A stretch of DNA of 64,000 bases from positions 21,990-85,989 of the forward strand of contig NZ_QUCM01000013.1 of assembly GCF_003473545.1 (NCBI RefSeq), given 5' to 3'. The DNA comes from Clostridium sp. AM22-11AC (GTDB lineage: Bacteria > Bacillota > Clostridia > Lachnospirales > Lachnospiraceae). The notes below the pieces were generated by a model that ran no database searches, was not told the DNA's origin, and saw only the letters and a program-made list of their open reading frames with translations. The translations under genes and the position numbers were made by a program. Below, one piece after another: positions 53,105-61,044 of this stretch; position 1 is the first letter of the stretch; each line of letters begins with the position of its first letter.

Positions 53105-54115
53105 TTAGTTCGCTTCTCCATCGCTAAATGTAGATGCTGTCTCAATACGGATCATATAAGCCTCTGTTAAGATTTCAGTTACTTTGAGCGCCTTCCAGCC
53201 CACAGTAGCTCTCTGATCCAGCGGATCACCTGTTCCGGCACTTCCCAGCTGTTTAATAATGGTCTTTAAACCACCACCTTCAATCTTGGTAGTCGCATAT
53301 GCATTTGCACCAAAGATTAAAGTTCCATACACATCAATCTTTGTAGTGTCAGATGTGCTTTTTGCAGCTCCAGCCTTAGCCCAAATTTTAGCTTCAGTGG
53401 TTTCAACAAATCTAGCGCCCTCAATCTCTCCAATCTCCCCGTTATAAATTCTTTCTGGATTTTTGTACTTAACCGCATCGATCCAGCGCGCATCTTCTGT
53501 AAGATCGTAGGAGCAGTCTGGATGTACGATTCCGTAGTAATATCCGTTAATTTTCTTTGCGTTCTGCTTTTTGAGGAATCGAACTGCCTTTTTAACAGCC
53601 TTAACTGTCAGTTTCATTTCAGGAGTTAAAGCCGCTCTGGAGGTAACCTGCCCCTCTGCATACTGCACATTAGTTCCAGCTGCCAGTACTTCTCTCGAAA
53701 TTGTATCCAGGGTTCTGCCTGCCTGAGATCCAATTAAGGTGGTTGCTTCAACAATGTTATTATCGATCGCTGTTAAGATCAGTAAATCTGACAGCTCAAT
53801 GAAATCACCATACTGCTTTACCGTTGCCTCGATCTTGGTAACGTTCATCTCTTTACCGGTCGGTGTTACGCCTTCGGTCAATGGTGTCATTGCTTTCGGC
53901 AGCTGATCATACTTACGGAACTCAATGGTCTTACCACCATTTTTTGGAATGTTTCTTGTCTGTGCCCACTGATCATGCACAAGTTCCGGTTCTGCATTCT
54001 CGATCAGATTGCGATCATAAAATGTCTTCATTTCTACAGACATACCCGATGCTGTAGTTGTATTCGCCGGTGCGTCAAATAATCTAAGATTCATGTAAAT
54101 AATAGTCTTTTTCAT
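53105..54115 (-). CDS. N4-gp56-family major capsid protein with a Prp-type N-terminal site
   Basis: 336 residues. The core (SVEMKTFYDRNLIENAEPEL, GKTIEFRKYDQLPKA, VKQYGDFIELSDLL, GYYYGIVHPDCSYDL) fits the N4-gp56 capsid family with the HK97 fold. Its N-terminus, IIYMNLRLFDAPA, resembles the ribosomal L27 extension cleaved by Prp (LNLQFFA); the scaffold has the same motif. A Prp homologue is encoded 1 kb upstream. The start at 54115 has GAAAGGAAA before it; the internal Met (residue 8) lacks an RBS. Mature capsid protein should therefore start after LRLF. Confidence 0.88.
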   Translation of the reverse strand: MKKTIIYMNLRLFDAPANTTTASGMSVEMKTFYDRNLIENAEPELVHDQWAQTRNIPKNGGKTIEFRKYDQLPKAMTPLTEGVTPTGKEMNVTKIEATVKQYGDFIELSDLLILTAIDNNIVEATTLIGSQAGRTLDTISREVLAAGTNVQYAEGQVTSRAALTPEMKLTVKAVKKAVRFLKKQNAKKINGYYYGIVHPDCSYDLTEDARWIDAVKYKNPERIYNGEIGEIEGARFVETTEAKIWAKAGAAKSTSDTTKIDVYGTLIFGANAYATTKIEGGGLKTIIKQLGSAGTGDPLDQRATVGWKALKVTEILTEAYMIRIETASTFSDGEAN

Positions 54116-54127
54116 GCTTTTTCCTTT

Positions 54128-54994
54128 CTACATCGTAATGGTCTCCCCTCTGGCTGCGCGCTCCATGACTTTGCGGAACTCTTCATGTGATAAATCCCAT
54201 GCACTCACTTTCGTTCCATTTGCGCTACCGGCACCCACACCATTTTCGGACGGTCTGCCATTGCCAGATCGGATTGAATCCGCAACTTTTTTCTTCGTAT
54301 CTCTCTCTGTCTGGGCCATTAACCCTTGTGTAATCTCGTTAAAATGAACTGCTTTATAGGCGTTTTCGACTTCCACTCCGGCACCCAACAGCCTGGTAAA
54401 AGTCTCATTCTCACATTCTTTTGCCATATCAAATTCTGGGAAATGCTGCTTACAAAGCTCAGCCTCTCGGTCCCATCTGGCATAGATATCATCCCTCTGC
54501 CTAATCTGCTGCGCTCTCTGGGCGCTTTCAACCAGCTGTCTATTCTGAGCCTCTGTCTTTCTCATTCTTTTCAGCTGTTCAACAGTCATGTTTTCTTTAA
54601 GAGCCTGCTCTTCCCAGAAAGATTCATCATTGTCGATGGCTTCCATGATCTTTGCTACATTTCCGTCTTCGATTCCGTATCTTTCAGACAGCAATGACAT
54701 CAAAGGCGTATATGAATCAAGCTGTTCATGCAGCCGTTGCTCATCCTTAAATCTTCGGTCGATATGGCTTTTTACGTCTTTACCATACAGATCACGATAC
54801 TTTTCCTTGAATTTTTCATAACCTGCCTGCCGCTCTTCCGGTGTTTCTTCCAGTTCCTGGCCTTCCTCTGCCCCAGCGCTTCCAGTGGTGTTCTGGACAT
54901 TTTCTCCCGTTTGGTCTGCTGCTGGTGCTGCCGCACCGGCTCCACCGCCTTCACCTTCAAAAAGTCTTAAGTTCATTTCGATGATTCTCTTCAT
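54128..54994 (-). CDS. Phage scaffolding protein with a Prp-type N-terminal site
   Basis: 288 residues, strongly helical and charged. The N-terminus IIEMNLRLFEGEG matches that of the capsid protein, then a Gly/Ala/Glu-rich linker, a long coiled coil (~60-190) and a C-terminal basic/Gly end (SHEEFRKVMERAARGE), typical of scaffolds. It directs procapsid assembly and is expected to be cut or leave the head. RBS GAGGAGC is 5 bases before the ATG at 54994; two covarying hairpins lie just upstream. Confidence 0.86.
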   Translation of the reverse strand: MKRIIEMNLRLFEGEGGGAGAAAPAADQTGENVQNTTGSAGAEEGQELEETPEERQAGYEKFKEKYRDLYGKDVKSHIDRRFKDEQRLHEQLDSYTPLMSLLSERYGIEDGNVAKIMEAIDNDESFWEEQALKENMTVEQLKRMRKTEAQNRQLVESAQRAQQIRQRDDIYARWDREAELCKQHFPEFDMAKECENETFTRLLGAGVEVENAYKAVHFNEITQGLMAQTERDTKKKVADSIRSGNGRPSENGVGAGSANGTKVSAWDLSHEEFRKVMERAARGETITM

Positions 54995-55004
54995 TTTGCT
55001 CCTC

Positions 55005-55050
55005 TCAGCAGTCTTTCCTGCGTGTCCAAAATTCAGCGGTCTTTCCCGCG
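55005..55050 (-). promoter_or_regulatory. Twin RNA hairpins in the scaffold leader (candidate translational operator)
   Basis: Two copies of an 18-base unit (plus strand TCAGCRGTCTTTCCYGCG) 28 bases apart. As RNA they fold to GCGG-GAAAGA-CCGC (55049-55036) and GCAG-GAAAGA-CTGC (55021-55008): same loop, with the third base pair changed from G-C to A-U on both sides. The inner hairpin ends ten bases before the GAGGAGC box of the scaffold gene. Confidence 0.6.
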
Positions 55051-55074
55051 CGTTCTGTTTTCATGGTATCACAT

Positions 55075-55440
55075 TCATTTTTTCTTCTCTACCACCCCAG
55101 ATTTTGCGTTCATATGGACAAATTCCGGGTAAGATTTGCTTAATGTTTCATACCCTCTCTGTATGGTATAAACCATCGCGTTCAAACGCTTCTGTGCTTT
55201 CTTCTTGACCAATACACGAATGTCTATCAATCCCTCTTTGATCTGCAAGTCCTGTATCACTACTGCTTTCTCTTCTCCCAGGTCGATCATACACTGCGCT
55301 GCCGTCTGTCCAATGGCAGATACTGCAGCACAAACAATATCATGTCCTTCCGGAAGTCCCATAGCGCATCCGTATCCGGCATGACCTTCCACCTTCAAAC
55401 GGAAGTATCCTGGCACGTTTTCAAATGTAATCTCTGTCAC
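55075..55440 (-). CDS. Prp-family cysteine protease, predicted prohead protease
   Basis: 121 residues with the Prp pattern: GHAGY (His20) and HDIVCAAVSAIGQT (Asp34, Cys37), the catalytic residues of ribosomal-processing cysteine protease. Host Prp removes the N-terminal extension of L27. In staphylococcal phage 80alpha host Prp also cuts scaffold and capsid. Here a homologue is phage-encoded, between portal and scaffold, where phages often place the prohead protease, and both its likely substrates carry the site. The start overlaps the end of the portal gene by four bases. Alternatively it could process the host's L27; only the position argues against it. Confidence 0.88.
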   Translation of the reverse strand: MTEITFENVPGYFRLKVEGHAGYGCAMGLPEGHDIVCAAVSAIGQTAAQCMIDLGEEKAVVIQDLQIKEGLIDIRVLVKKKAQKRLNAMVYTIQRGYETLSKSYPEFVHMNAKSGVVEKKK

Positions 55441-57317
55441 TGGTTTACCTCCGTTGCTGTAGCTGCCTTTTCCCTGGCCTTTCCTGCCTGGCTGGTATCT
55501 GTATTCACTGCCTGTCCTAAAGAATTTGTCTTTATGCTATTTCCCTGGTTTACATTCACATCTGTCATAGCCATCTGGTTGTTTCCAATCAATCCATTAA
55601 CAGCCTGGATCAGATCCGGTCTATTTGTCATTTCAGCAACCATCGGTGCAAGCTGCGCTAATATCTGCTGCAACTGCTGGATCTCCTGATACATGGTGCC
55701 ATTCTCTGATATCTTTTTAATCACTTCTTCTCTACGATCAAAATCCATCATAGATACTACCGCAAGGGCCTGATCCGCAAGCTGAGGATTAAACAGTCCC
55801 ATACCAAAGAGTTCTTTTGCCAGTTCGTTGTTTGCGATCCTGCTATACGGGCTTGCCTTCTGTGCTGATATTTTGACATCAAACACTGGTCTTCTGGTCA
55901 ATATTTCCCCGTCCATCATTGTTGCTGTCTGTTCCTGTAATTCGCTCTTATCCATCATCACATACTGTGCATCACCATTCGACTGAGTGATCCGATAGCA
56001 ACGAGGCAGATCATAAAACTGCCTGATAAGCTCAATAATCAGTGTCACAACCTCTGCATGTGCGGTGTAGCTAGTTTTGATCATATCCCGGCTCAGTTTA
56101 CTTCCTGCTTCCTGCAATGCTGCGATAGCTGAAGCCGCAGTTACTCCCGATGCTGTGGATCCCTGAGAAAAATCCCGGTTTCCGCTTGTTTCTTTCAGCT
56201 CATCCACTTTGAGTGTTCGCATGTTGATAACATATTCCGGTAGCTGTGGCGGCTGGATCTGCTTAATTTTGGTTTCGTCCATTGTTCCAGATACTTCCAC
56301 CAAATCTTTGCTTAAATCAGCAAAATCCTCTGCATTTACATTTGATCCTGACGATACAAAATATCTCGGTTTGCTCAAATTTGCAGACTTGAGTATCACC
56401 GAATCCAGCTTGTCTATATATTCCTGGGGATTTACCATTACATCCAGGTATCCAAACCCTGCTGGAGAACCTTTTTCCGGGAACATTACATCAAATACAA
56501 ACGGATATTTCCCATGCTCATACCATCCATTAGTGCATGTTTCATCATCCTCAGATGCATACAACACAATTCCCGGAATAAATTTGCAGTAGTGCAGCAC
56601 CGTCTTAACTCCGCCAGTTGCAAGCAGTATTCTTTTTTTGTAGTACCAGTCAATGACCTGCACCTTGTTGCTTGTATCGATGTTCTCATCATAGATATAC
56701 TCTGACTTTATCAGTTCGCCTGTGCCTACTGTTTTATCTTCGAGTTCTGGATATGCTTCTTTTAGCTCATCCAGGTCCATAAGTTCTGTTGTAAACACAT
56801 CCTTTGATCGCTGTATGTCCTTTATACCAGGCTCCCAGTAGATATTCATGATATCCTGGCATTTTACATCAACGTCTCCTAAGCCGTTTTCTTTTTCTTT
56901 GTTCCAAAAGACCCCGTAAATGGCTGTCCCAGTTTTGGGCTTATCCCAAGAGCAGTCATTGTATACTTGCTCAAAATTATTCTGATCCAGTATAACCGGC
57001 ACCACCTGAGAAAGGATTTTTGCTGTATCCTCATCTGACTGTTCTCTGGGAAGAATAGCCGGGCATGGATAATTGTCCATAAAATCCGCATGTTTATTAA
57101 TCAGGCTGTTAAAAAGCCATGCGCTCACTGGCTGGGGATCATTTGCGTTGCGAAATTCACTGTTAAAGCGCTGCCAGTGGTTATTCTTCCACCATTCCTC
57201 TGCACCTACAATTCTTGTTTCTAATGCTGCTTTTCCCTCTTTATACTTCTGCAACCTGGCATAAGCATCATCTACTTCTTTTTTACCAATTTTCTTTTTT
57301 ACAAGTTCTTCGTCCAT
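55437..57317 (-). CDS. P22-like portal protein
   Basis: 626 residues. Begins with a helical arm, then GAEEWWKNNHWQRFNSEFRN and HADFMDNYPCPAILPREQ, as in portals of P22-like short-tailed phages. A long helical stem region with SGNRDFSQGSTASGVTAAS follows, and the tail has Gln/Met-rich helices (QQLQQILAQLAPMVAEMT). Portals form the dodecameric gate for DNA. Lies directly after TerL, as usual. The long, coiled C-terminus suggests a P22-type barrel. Confidence 0.86.
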   Translation of the reverse strand: MDEELVKKKIGKKEVDDAYARLQKYKEGKAALETRIVGAEEWWKNNHWQRFNSEFRNANDPQPVSAWLFNSLINKHADFMDNYPCPAILPREQSDEDTAKILSQVVPVILDQNNFEQVYNDCSWDKPKTGTAIYGVFWNKEKENGLGDVDVKCQDIMNIYWEPGIKDIQRSKDVFTTELMDLDELKEAYPELEDKTVGTGELIKSEYIYDENIDTSNKVQVIDWYYKKRILLATGGVKTVLHYCKFIPGIVLYASEDDETCTNGWYEHGKYPFVFDVMFPEKGSPAGFGYLDVMVNPQEYIDKLDSVILKSANLSKPRYFVSSGSNVNAEDFADLSKDLVEVSGTMDETKIKQIQPPQLPEYVINMRTLKVDELKETSGNRDFSQGSTASGVTAASAIAALQEAGSKLSRDMIKTSYTAHAEVVTLIIELIRQFYDLPRCYRITQSNGDAQYVMMDKSELQEQTATMMDGEILTRRPVFDVKISAQKASPYSRIANNELAKELFGMGLFNPQLADQALAVVSMMDFDRREEVIKKISENGTMYQEIQQLQQILAQLAPMVAEMTNRPDLIQAVNGLIGNNQMAMTDVNVNQGNSIKTNSLGQAVNTDTSQAGKAREKAATATEVNQ

Positions 57318-57325
57318 TTTCGCTC

Positions 57326-58774
57326 CTAAATCCTAATGATTTTATATGCTTTTTCACGTTCTGCCTTATACAGATCCAAAGGATCATCCAGCGGCGGTTT
57401 TTTCTTTACATTCGCACGCTTTGCGATCTGGTACTGCATCAGGAAATATCTGCACTCATCATAAATATGATCTTCCTGTGTAGTGTCAATATCTTCTACG
57501 TTCTTTGCATCATATACCAGCTGTGGGATTGTCCTTATAAATCCCTTACATGTGTTAAAAACGTAAAATAACGGATGTCCATCTGCATTAAATGCCAGTC
57601 TGTAATGATATTGCATTTTCCCGGCAATTCGATGATTATCGCCTGGGCTCCAGTACACTCCATTTCGGGCCATGATGTCCGCTATAGAATCGCCTCTGCT
57701 CACATCAAAGATTGATGGATCTGCTATGCCTGCTATTTTTCTTCCCTTAAGGTTTGGATCAGTCTCTTCTACTTCCCGGATCATCCGCGCCTGCTCTGCG
57801 GGATCCACTTCCAGTCCTACATTTGCCTGTCCCTCTTTGCAACCATACAGCTCACGGATCCGATACACACATCCGCTATAATCGACAGCATACCAGCCAA
57901 CTGAGAACGGTTTAGCATATCCAAAGTCGTAGCTTCTTCCGATCAGCCATCCTTCCGGTATCTTAAACGGCTCAATAACATGGGTCCATTCTCGGCTTTC
58001 ATAATTTGACGGGTCATTTTTCCATTCTGAGAATACCTGTCCACTGAACGAATCCCAATCACCATACAAAAGCGCATTTCTTTCTGCTTCTGGCAGCATA
58101 GCCAGTGATGCGATATACTCCGGGTTGTTGTCCAGCAAAGCCTTATTATCAAACACAGAGCTAGGGATAAATATCCTGTCTCTGGTACGCTTTATCACCT
58201 CACCGGATGGTTTGGTGATATTCACTTCCTGCACAATCTTAGTCTCCGGCTTTGCTATGCTCACAAATCGTGCTTTTACCCACGGATGTCCTGGGCCGCC
58301 TGGGTTCGCCGTACTCCTGATGTATGTTCTCAATCCAGGTGCTGATGATCTAACGCGGGAAAAGAGATACATATACTCTTCTTCCGCAAAATGCGTTAAC
58401 TCATCGAATCCTACAAAATCAAAATGTCTGCCCTGGTATTTAAGCTTGTCCTTTGTGTGCTGCATTTGCCCGAAGTAGATCATTGCACCAGATGGAAACC
58501 TCCAGGCATGCTTACTTTCGTTGTATTTCGCTCTCGGGAACGCTGAACCGTAAAGCTCATGGCTGCGGCTTATGATATCTTCCAGCTCAGGGTAAGTCTT
58601 TCGGAAAATGATTGCGCGATACTGGGGTATTTGGACTTGTCTCAATGCCTCTGCCACTAAATAATCACTCTTTCCACCGCCAGCAGCTCCACCATATAAA
58701 GCCTCAAATTCTGGACGTGACATCATAATTTCCTGTCGTGGCTGCGGTGCCCATACAATTCTTGGGTTACTCAT
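57326..58774 (-). CDS. Phage terminase large subunit
   Basis: 482 residues. Walker A GGAAGGGKSDYL (residues 28-39), a Walker B FVGFDELTHF, the coupling segment RSTANPGGPGH, and nuclease-domain acidic residues in SYDFGYAKPFSVG and GIADPSIFDVS. It packages DNA with ATP and cuts the concatemer. Overlaps terS by eight bases and leads the structural genes. Confidence 0.95.
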   Translation of the reverse strand: MSNPRIVWAPQPRQEIMMSRPEFEALYGGAAGGGKSDYLVAEALRQVQIPQYRAIIFRKTYPELEDIISRSHELYGSAFPRAKYNESKHAWRFPSGAMIYFGQMQHTKDKLKYQGRHFDFVGFDELTHFAEEEYMYLFSRVRSSAPGLRTYIRSTANPGGPGHPWVKARFVSIAKPETKIVQEVNITKPSGEVIKRTRDRIFIPSSVFDNKALLDNNPEYIASLAMLPEAERNALLYGDWDSFSGQVFSEWKNDPSNYESREWTHVIEPFKIPEGWLIGRSYDFGYAKPFSVGWYAVDYSGCVYRIRELYGCKEGQANVGLEVDPAEQARMIREVEETDPNLKGRKIAGIADPSIFDVSRGDSIADIMARNGVYWSPGDNHRIAGKMQYHYRLAFNADGHPLFYVFNTCKGFIRTIPQLVYDAKNVEDIDTTQEDHIYDECRYFLMQYQIAKRANVKKKPPLDDPLDLYKAEREKAYKIIRI

Positions 58775-59306
58775 CCTTTTTTACTTCCTTGCTGATCTGC
58801 TCCACCTGGGTTGGCGTCAAAACAATAACACCAGTTCCCTCATCATCTGCCATAGCCTCTGCAACTTTTTCTTTCCAGATATCCGGTTTACGGTTCTTCA
58901 GCCAGAATATGATTGCTTTTATATCCGGTTCAAAATAGTGGACCTCTTCCGCCGTCTTTAATTCTTCAAACTCTTTTATCTTTCTTCCTGTTGCTTCGTC
59001 ATATTCTACAGTCTTAACTTTAAAAGCCTTTTGCTCCCTTGCATAAAAGCCAATGGCCTTTTTGTACAAACTGTTCTCGATCAGACGATCCGCAAAGTCT
59101 TTCCCGGTTGCCAGCGCCGCATTAATTGGTGCATATTTCTTTTTCCATTCCGCCAGCGTGGATCTGCTTATCCCTATCTGCTTTGCTATTTCTTCATCTG
59201 TCATTCCGGCTCTTGCCCAAGCTGACAGAACCGCCTGATGCTCTTCACTTTCTGCCCATTCCCGCCATTTCTGGCGGCCTGCTGCTTTTCGCTTCTTTTC
59301 CGCCAT
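58767..59306 (-). CDS. Phage terminase small subunit with an N-terminal HTH
   Basis: 179 residues. The helix-turn-helix MTDEEIAKQIGISRSTLAEW (residues ~36-55) fits the DNA-recognition part of small terminases. A central helical part and a C-terminal region (PDIKAIIFWLKNRKPDIWKE) follow, the latter usual in TerS of Firmicutes. It selects the packaging start. RBS GAGGTG is present, and it overlaps terL. Confidence 0.88.
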   Translation of the reverse strand: MAEKKRKAAGRQKWREWAESEEHQAVLSAWARAGMTDEEIAKQIGISRSTLAEWKKKYAPINAALATGKDFADRLIENSLYKKAIGFYAREQKAFKVKTVEYDEATGRKIKEFEELKTAEEVHYFEPDIKAIIFWLKNRKPDIWKEKVAEAMADDEGTGVIVLTPTQVEQISKEVKKDE

Positions 59307-59464
59307 ATCACCACCTCATAGCATCAATTTTATATTTTTTCCTGTCCCTTCTCTACCACCCCACCTTTGTCCGGTTTTTCCCACGCAAAAAAGCCCTATA
59401 TCAGGGCTTCTCTACTAACTTACCGCGCGCGCATGTATGCGCACATCAGCATGTCCGATTGTGT
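59307..59464. other. Leader of the late block: terminator, GC hairpin and 16-bp repeat
   Basis: 158 bases between the early and late genes. Contents: terminator at 59385-59409, a GCGCAT/ATGCGC hairpin at ~59428-59441, and one copy of CTTCTCTACCACCCCA (59348-59363). A TATAAA lies ~25 bases before the terS start, but no good -35 partner exists, so the late promoter may be activated. It could contain the packaging start. Confidence 0.5.
59385..59409 (-). terminator. Terminator between early genes and terS
   Basis: AAGCCCT / AGGGCTT arms with a 5-base loop and TTTTTTGCG on the minus strand. It separates early from late transcription. Confidence 0.8.
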
Positions 59465-59752
59465 TTACTCATAAAATTTCTCAAAATATCCTTCTTCCAC
59501 CATATCAACAGATCCATCTGCTACCATACGGCATTTATATTTTCCCGCTCTTGCTTTTTCAATCTCTTCAGCGCTCACATGGATCACTGGGCCTTCTCTT
59601 CTTGCCAGAGCTGACACCCAAACCATGGCTCCTTTTGCAATCAGATCTGCCTCCATAAATCTTTTTCTGTCCCTCTCTGCCTGGCGTTTTGCCTCTGCCT
59701 CTCTCCGTTCTGCAATCTTCACTCTCTCCATTAAGCTCATTTTCTTTTTCAT
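59465..59752 (-). CDS. Small phage protein (95 residues)
   Basis: A strongly charged helical N-terminus (RVKIAERREAEAKRQAERDR) and a compact C-terminal domain (RREGPVIHVSAEEIEKARAG). Unknown function. Its ATG overlaps the stop of the Cys-rich gene by four bases (ATGA). It is the last early gene before the terminator. Confidence 0.6.
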   Translation of the reverse strand: MKKKMSLMERVKIAERREAEAKRQAERDRKRFMEADLIAKGAMVWVSALARREGPVIHVSAEEIEKARAGKYKCRMVADGSVDMVEEGYFEKFYE

Positions 59753-59994
59753 TTCTTCTCATCCTCCATTTGTGTTTTATAGATTCCCTTAAAGTAAGGG
59801 CATGTCTCATACATATCTTCGCAAAATATCCCGGCAAAGTTGCTTTTTTCTTCATGGCACGTAAAAACGATCTGGTTTTTGATCTCAAACCCCAGATTGC
59901 AGCATATGTTCTGGCAGGTTATTGTTGCCTGCTTTTTTGTGTCACTTGCCATAGTCTCATAGTAAGGGCATCTTACCCGTACACTATAATTCAA
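59749..59994 (-). CDS. Cys-rich phage protein, possible zinc-binding
   Basis: 81 residues starting at a TTG (59994) inside the last codons of rep: MNYSVRVRCPYYETMASDT. AGGGGG lies 10 bases upstream. Eight Cys in the pattern RCPYYE, TCQNICC, FTCHE, FCED and TCPYF suggest zinc binding. A longer in-frame ATG at 60051 would overlap rep by 68 bases and lacks an RBS. Small Cys-rich proteins with RCPYY are often found after rolling-circle Rep genes in Clostridia elements. Unknown function. Confidence 0.6.
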   Translation of the reverse strand: MNYSVRVRCPYYETMASDTKKQATITCQNICCNLGFEIKNQIVFTCHEEKSNFAGIFCEDMYETCPYFKGIYKTQMEDEKK

Positions 59995-60913
59995 CTTGCA
60001 ACGCCCCCTTTCTTCTCTTTCCCCCTTTCTGCATATCTTCACAGGATCCATGCTTGATCATCCGGGCATAGATGTAAAACATCGCCAGATCCGGATTGTA
60101 TTTAACCTCTGCATCGAGGAACTTATATCCTGGATAGGCTTTTTCCATTTCCTGTCGCATGGTATCATCATTTTTTACCATCCGGTTCACTTTCCCTCTG
60201 CGGAACTTTCCGTAACTTCTGGTCGGTTCCGGTGGCTTTTTCAGGTTCTTGGAGGCACACCATCTTTTTGTACCTCGGGGATTATTCGTAATGTATGTTG
60301 CCAATCCTGTAATCAAAAAATCCTCATCTGGCTTAATTCTCCGAGTATTTTTTCGGTCACACTTTTTCCACATATCTTCCAGCTCATCACGATCCACACC
60401 CTCTCCTGTCATAAGGATGTGGAAATGTGGACGGACTTTTCCATCGAATGCCAGGATGTATATGTATTTAATATTTTTCTGGCCATTCTTTTTTCTGCGG
60501 TAGTTTATCCTCGTAATAAAATTTCTTATGTCCTTGATAGCAGCTTTGGCATCCCCCGGCATGTACTCATCATTCCAACCAAATGTTGCCCAGATATCAT
60601 CTACTCCAAAATTGATGCAGGCCAGTCTGATGCAATACCGTCTGGAATTCCTATCATTCAGATTTTTCTGTGACGGTTTGGTCTCTCTTTTTTTCAGAGT
60701 TGCCGGCATATCTCCCCTTCTCAGGAAAGATGGATACACCTGTGACTCTAGCAACTCATCACCACTCACCAGATTTTTAGATCTATTCGTCGTTGTCCTA
60801 TAAAGGCAGCTCACCCGCTGCTCAGAAATCAGCTTTTCAATCTCCCATTCTTTTAACTTATCTGCCTGTTGATTAAATGCTGATTCGTAATCATAGTTAT
60901 CGTAGTGCTTCAT
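59984..60913 (-). CDS. HUH-type (rolling-circle) replication initiator
   Basis: 309 residues. The HUH motif is visible as RPHFHILMTG with His163 and His165. Upstream NIKYIYILAFDG is the preceding beta strand; Tyr207 (LATYITNNPRG) is the likely nucleophile. The remainder (WCASKNLKKPPEPT, YARMI) matches plasmid/phage Rep proteins of the G2P/ORF2 group. Such enzymes nick one strand at an origin and start rolling-circle copying. No helicase, primase or polymerase is present in the prophage, so the phage would rely on the host for the rest. Unusual for a tailed dsDNA phage. Confidence 0.85.
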   Translation of the reverse strand: MKHYDNYDYESAFNQQADKLKEWEIEKLISEQRVSCLYRTTTNRSKNLVSGDELLESQVYPSFLRRGDMPATLKKRETKPSQKNLNDRNSRRYCIRLACINFGVDDIWATFGWNDEYMPGDAKAAIKDIRNFITRINYRRKKNGQKNIKYIYILAFDGKVRPHFHILMTGEGVDRDELEDMWKKCDRKNTRRIKPDEDFLITGLATYITNNPRGTKRWCASKNLKKPPEPTRSYGKFRRGKVNRMVKNDDTMRQEMEKAYPGYKFLDAEVKYNPDLAMFYIYARMIKHGSCEDMQKGGKRRKGALQVEL

Positions 60914-61012
60914 GCTGCTCCTCTTTAGTTCCTAAATATTTACGAGATTTCTTCCGTTTGTTAATACCCATTACAAGGACGGCAAAGAGGATTTCCCCCT
61001 GACCTTTTTTAT

Positions 61013-61031
61013 GGGGCCCGTTACAGGCCCC
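61013..61031. other. GC-rich hairpin between recombinase and rep
   Basis: GGGGCC-CGTTACA-GGCCCC. On the transcribed (minus) strand it is followed by an A run, not a T run, so it is not a normal terminator for the recombinase gene. Its place next to rep makes it a candidate part of a nick origin. Confidence 0.5.
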
Positions 61032-61044
61032 AATCCTTTTTCTA

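Noticed and set aside
59338..59400. Short frame ending KPDKGGVVEKGQEKI upstream of terS
   Set aside because: It shares GVVEK with the Prp end through the 16-bp repeat, but has no start codon after the preceding in-frame stop.
60915..60995. 24-codon frame MGINKRKKSRKYLGTKEEQ ahead of rep
   Set aside because: It overlaps the rep start out of frame, has a weak RBS and a biased composition; more likely leader sequence.
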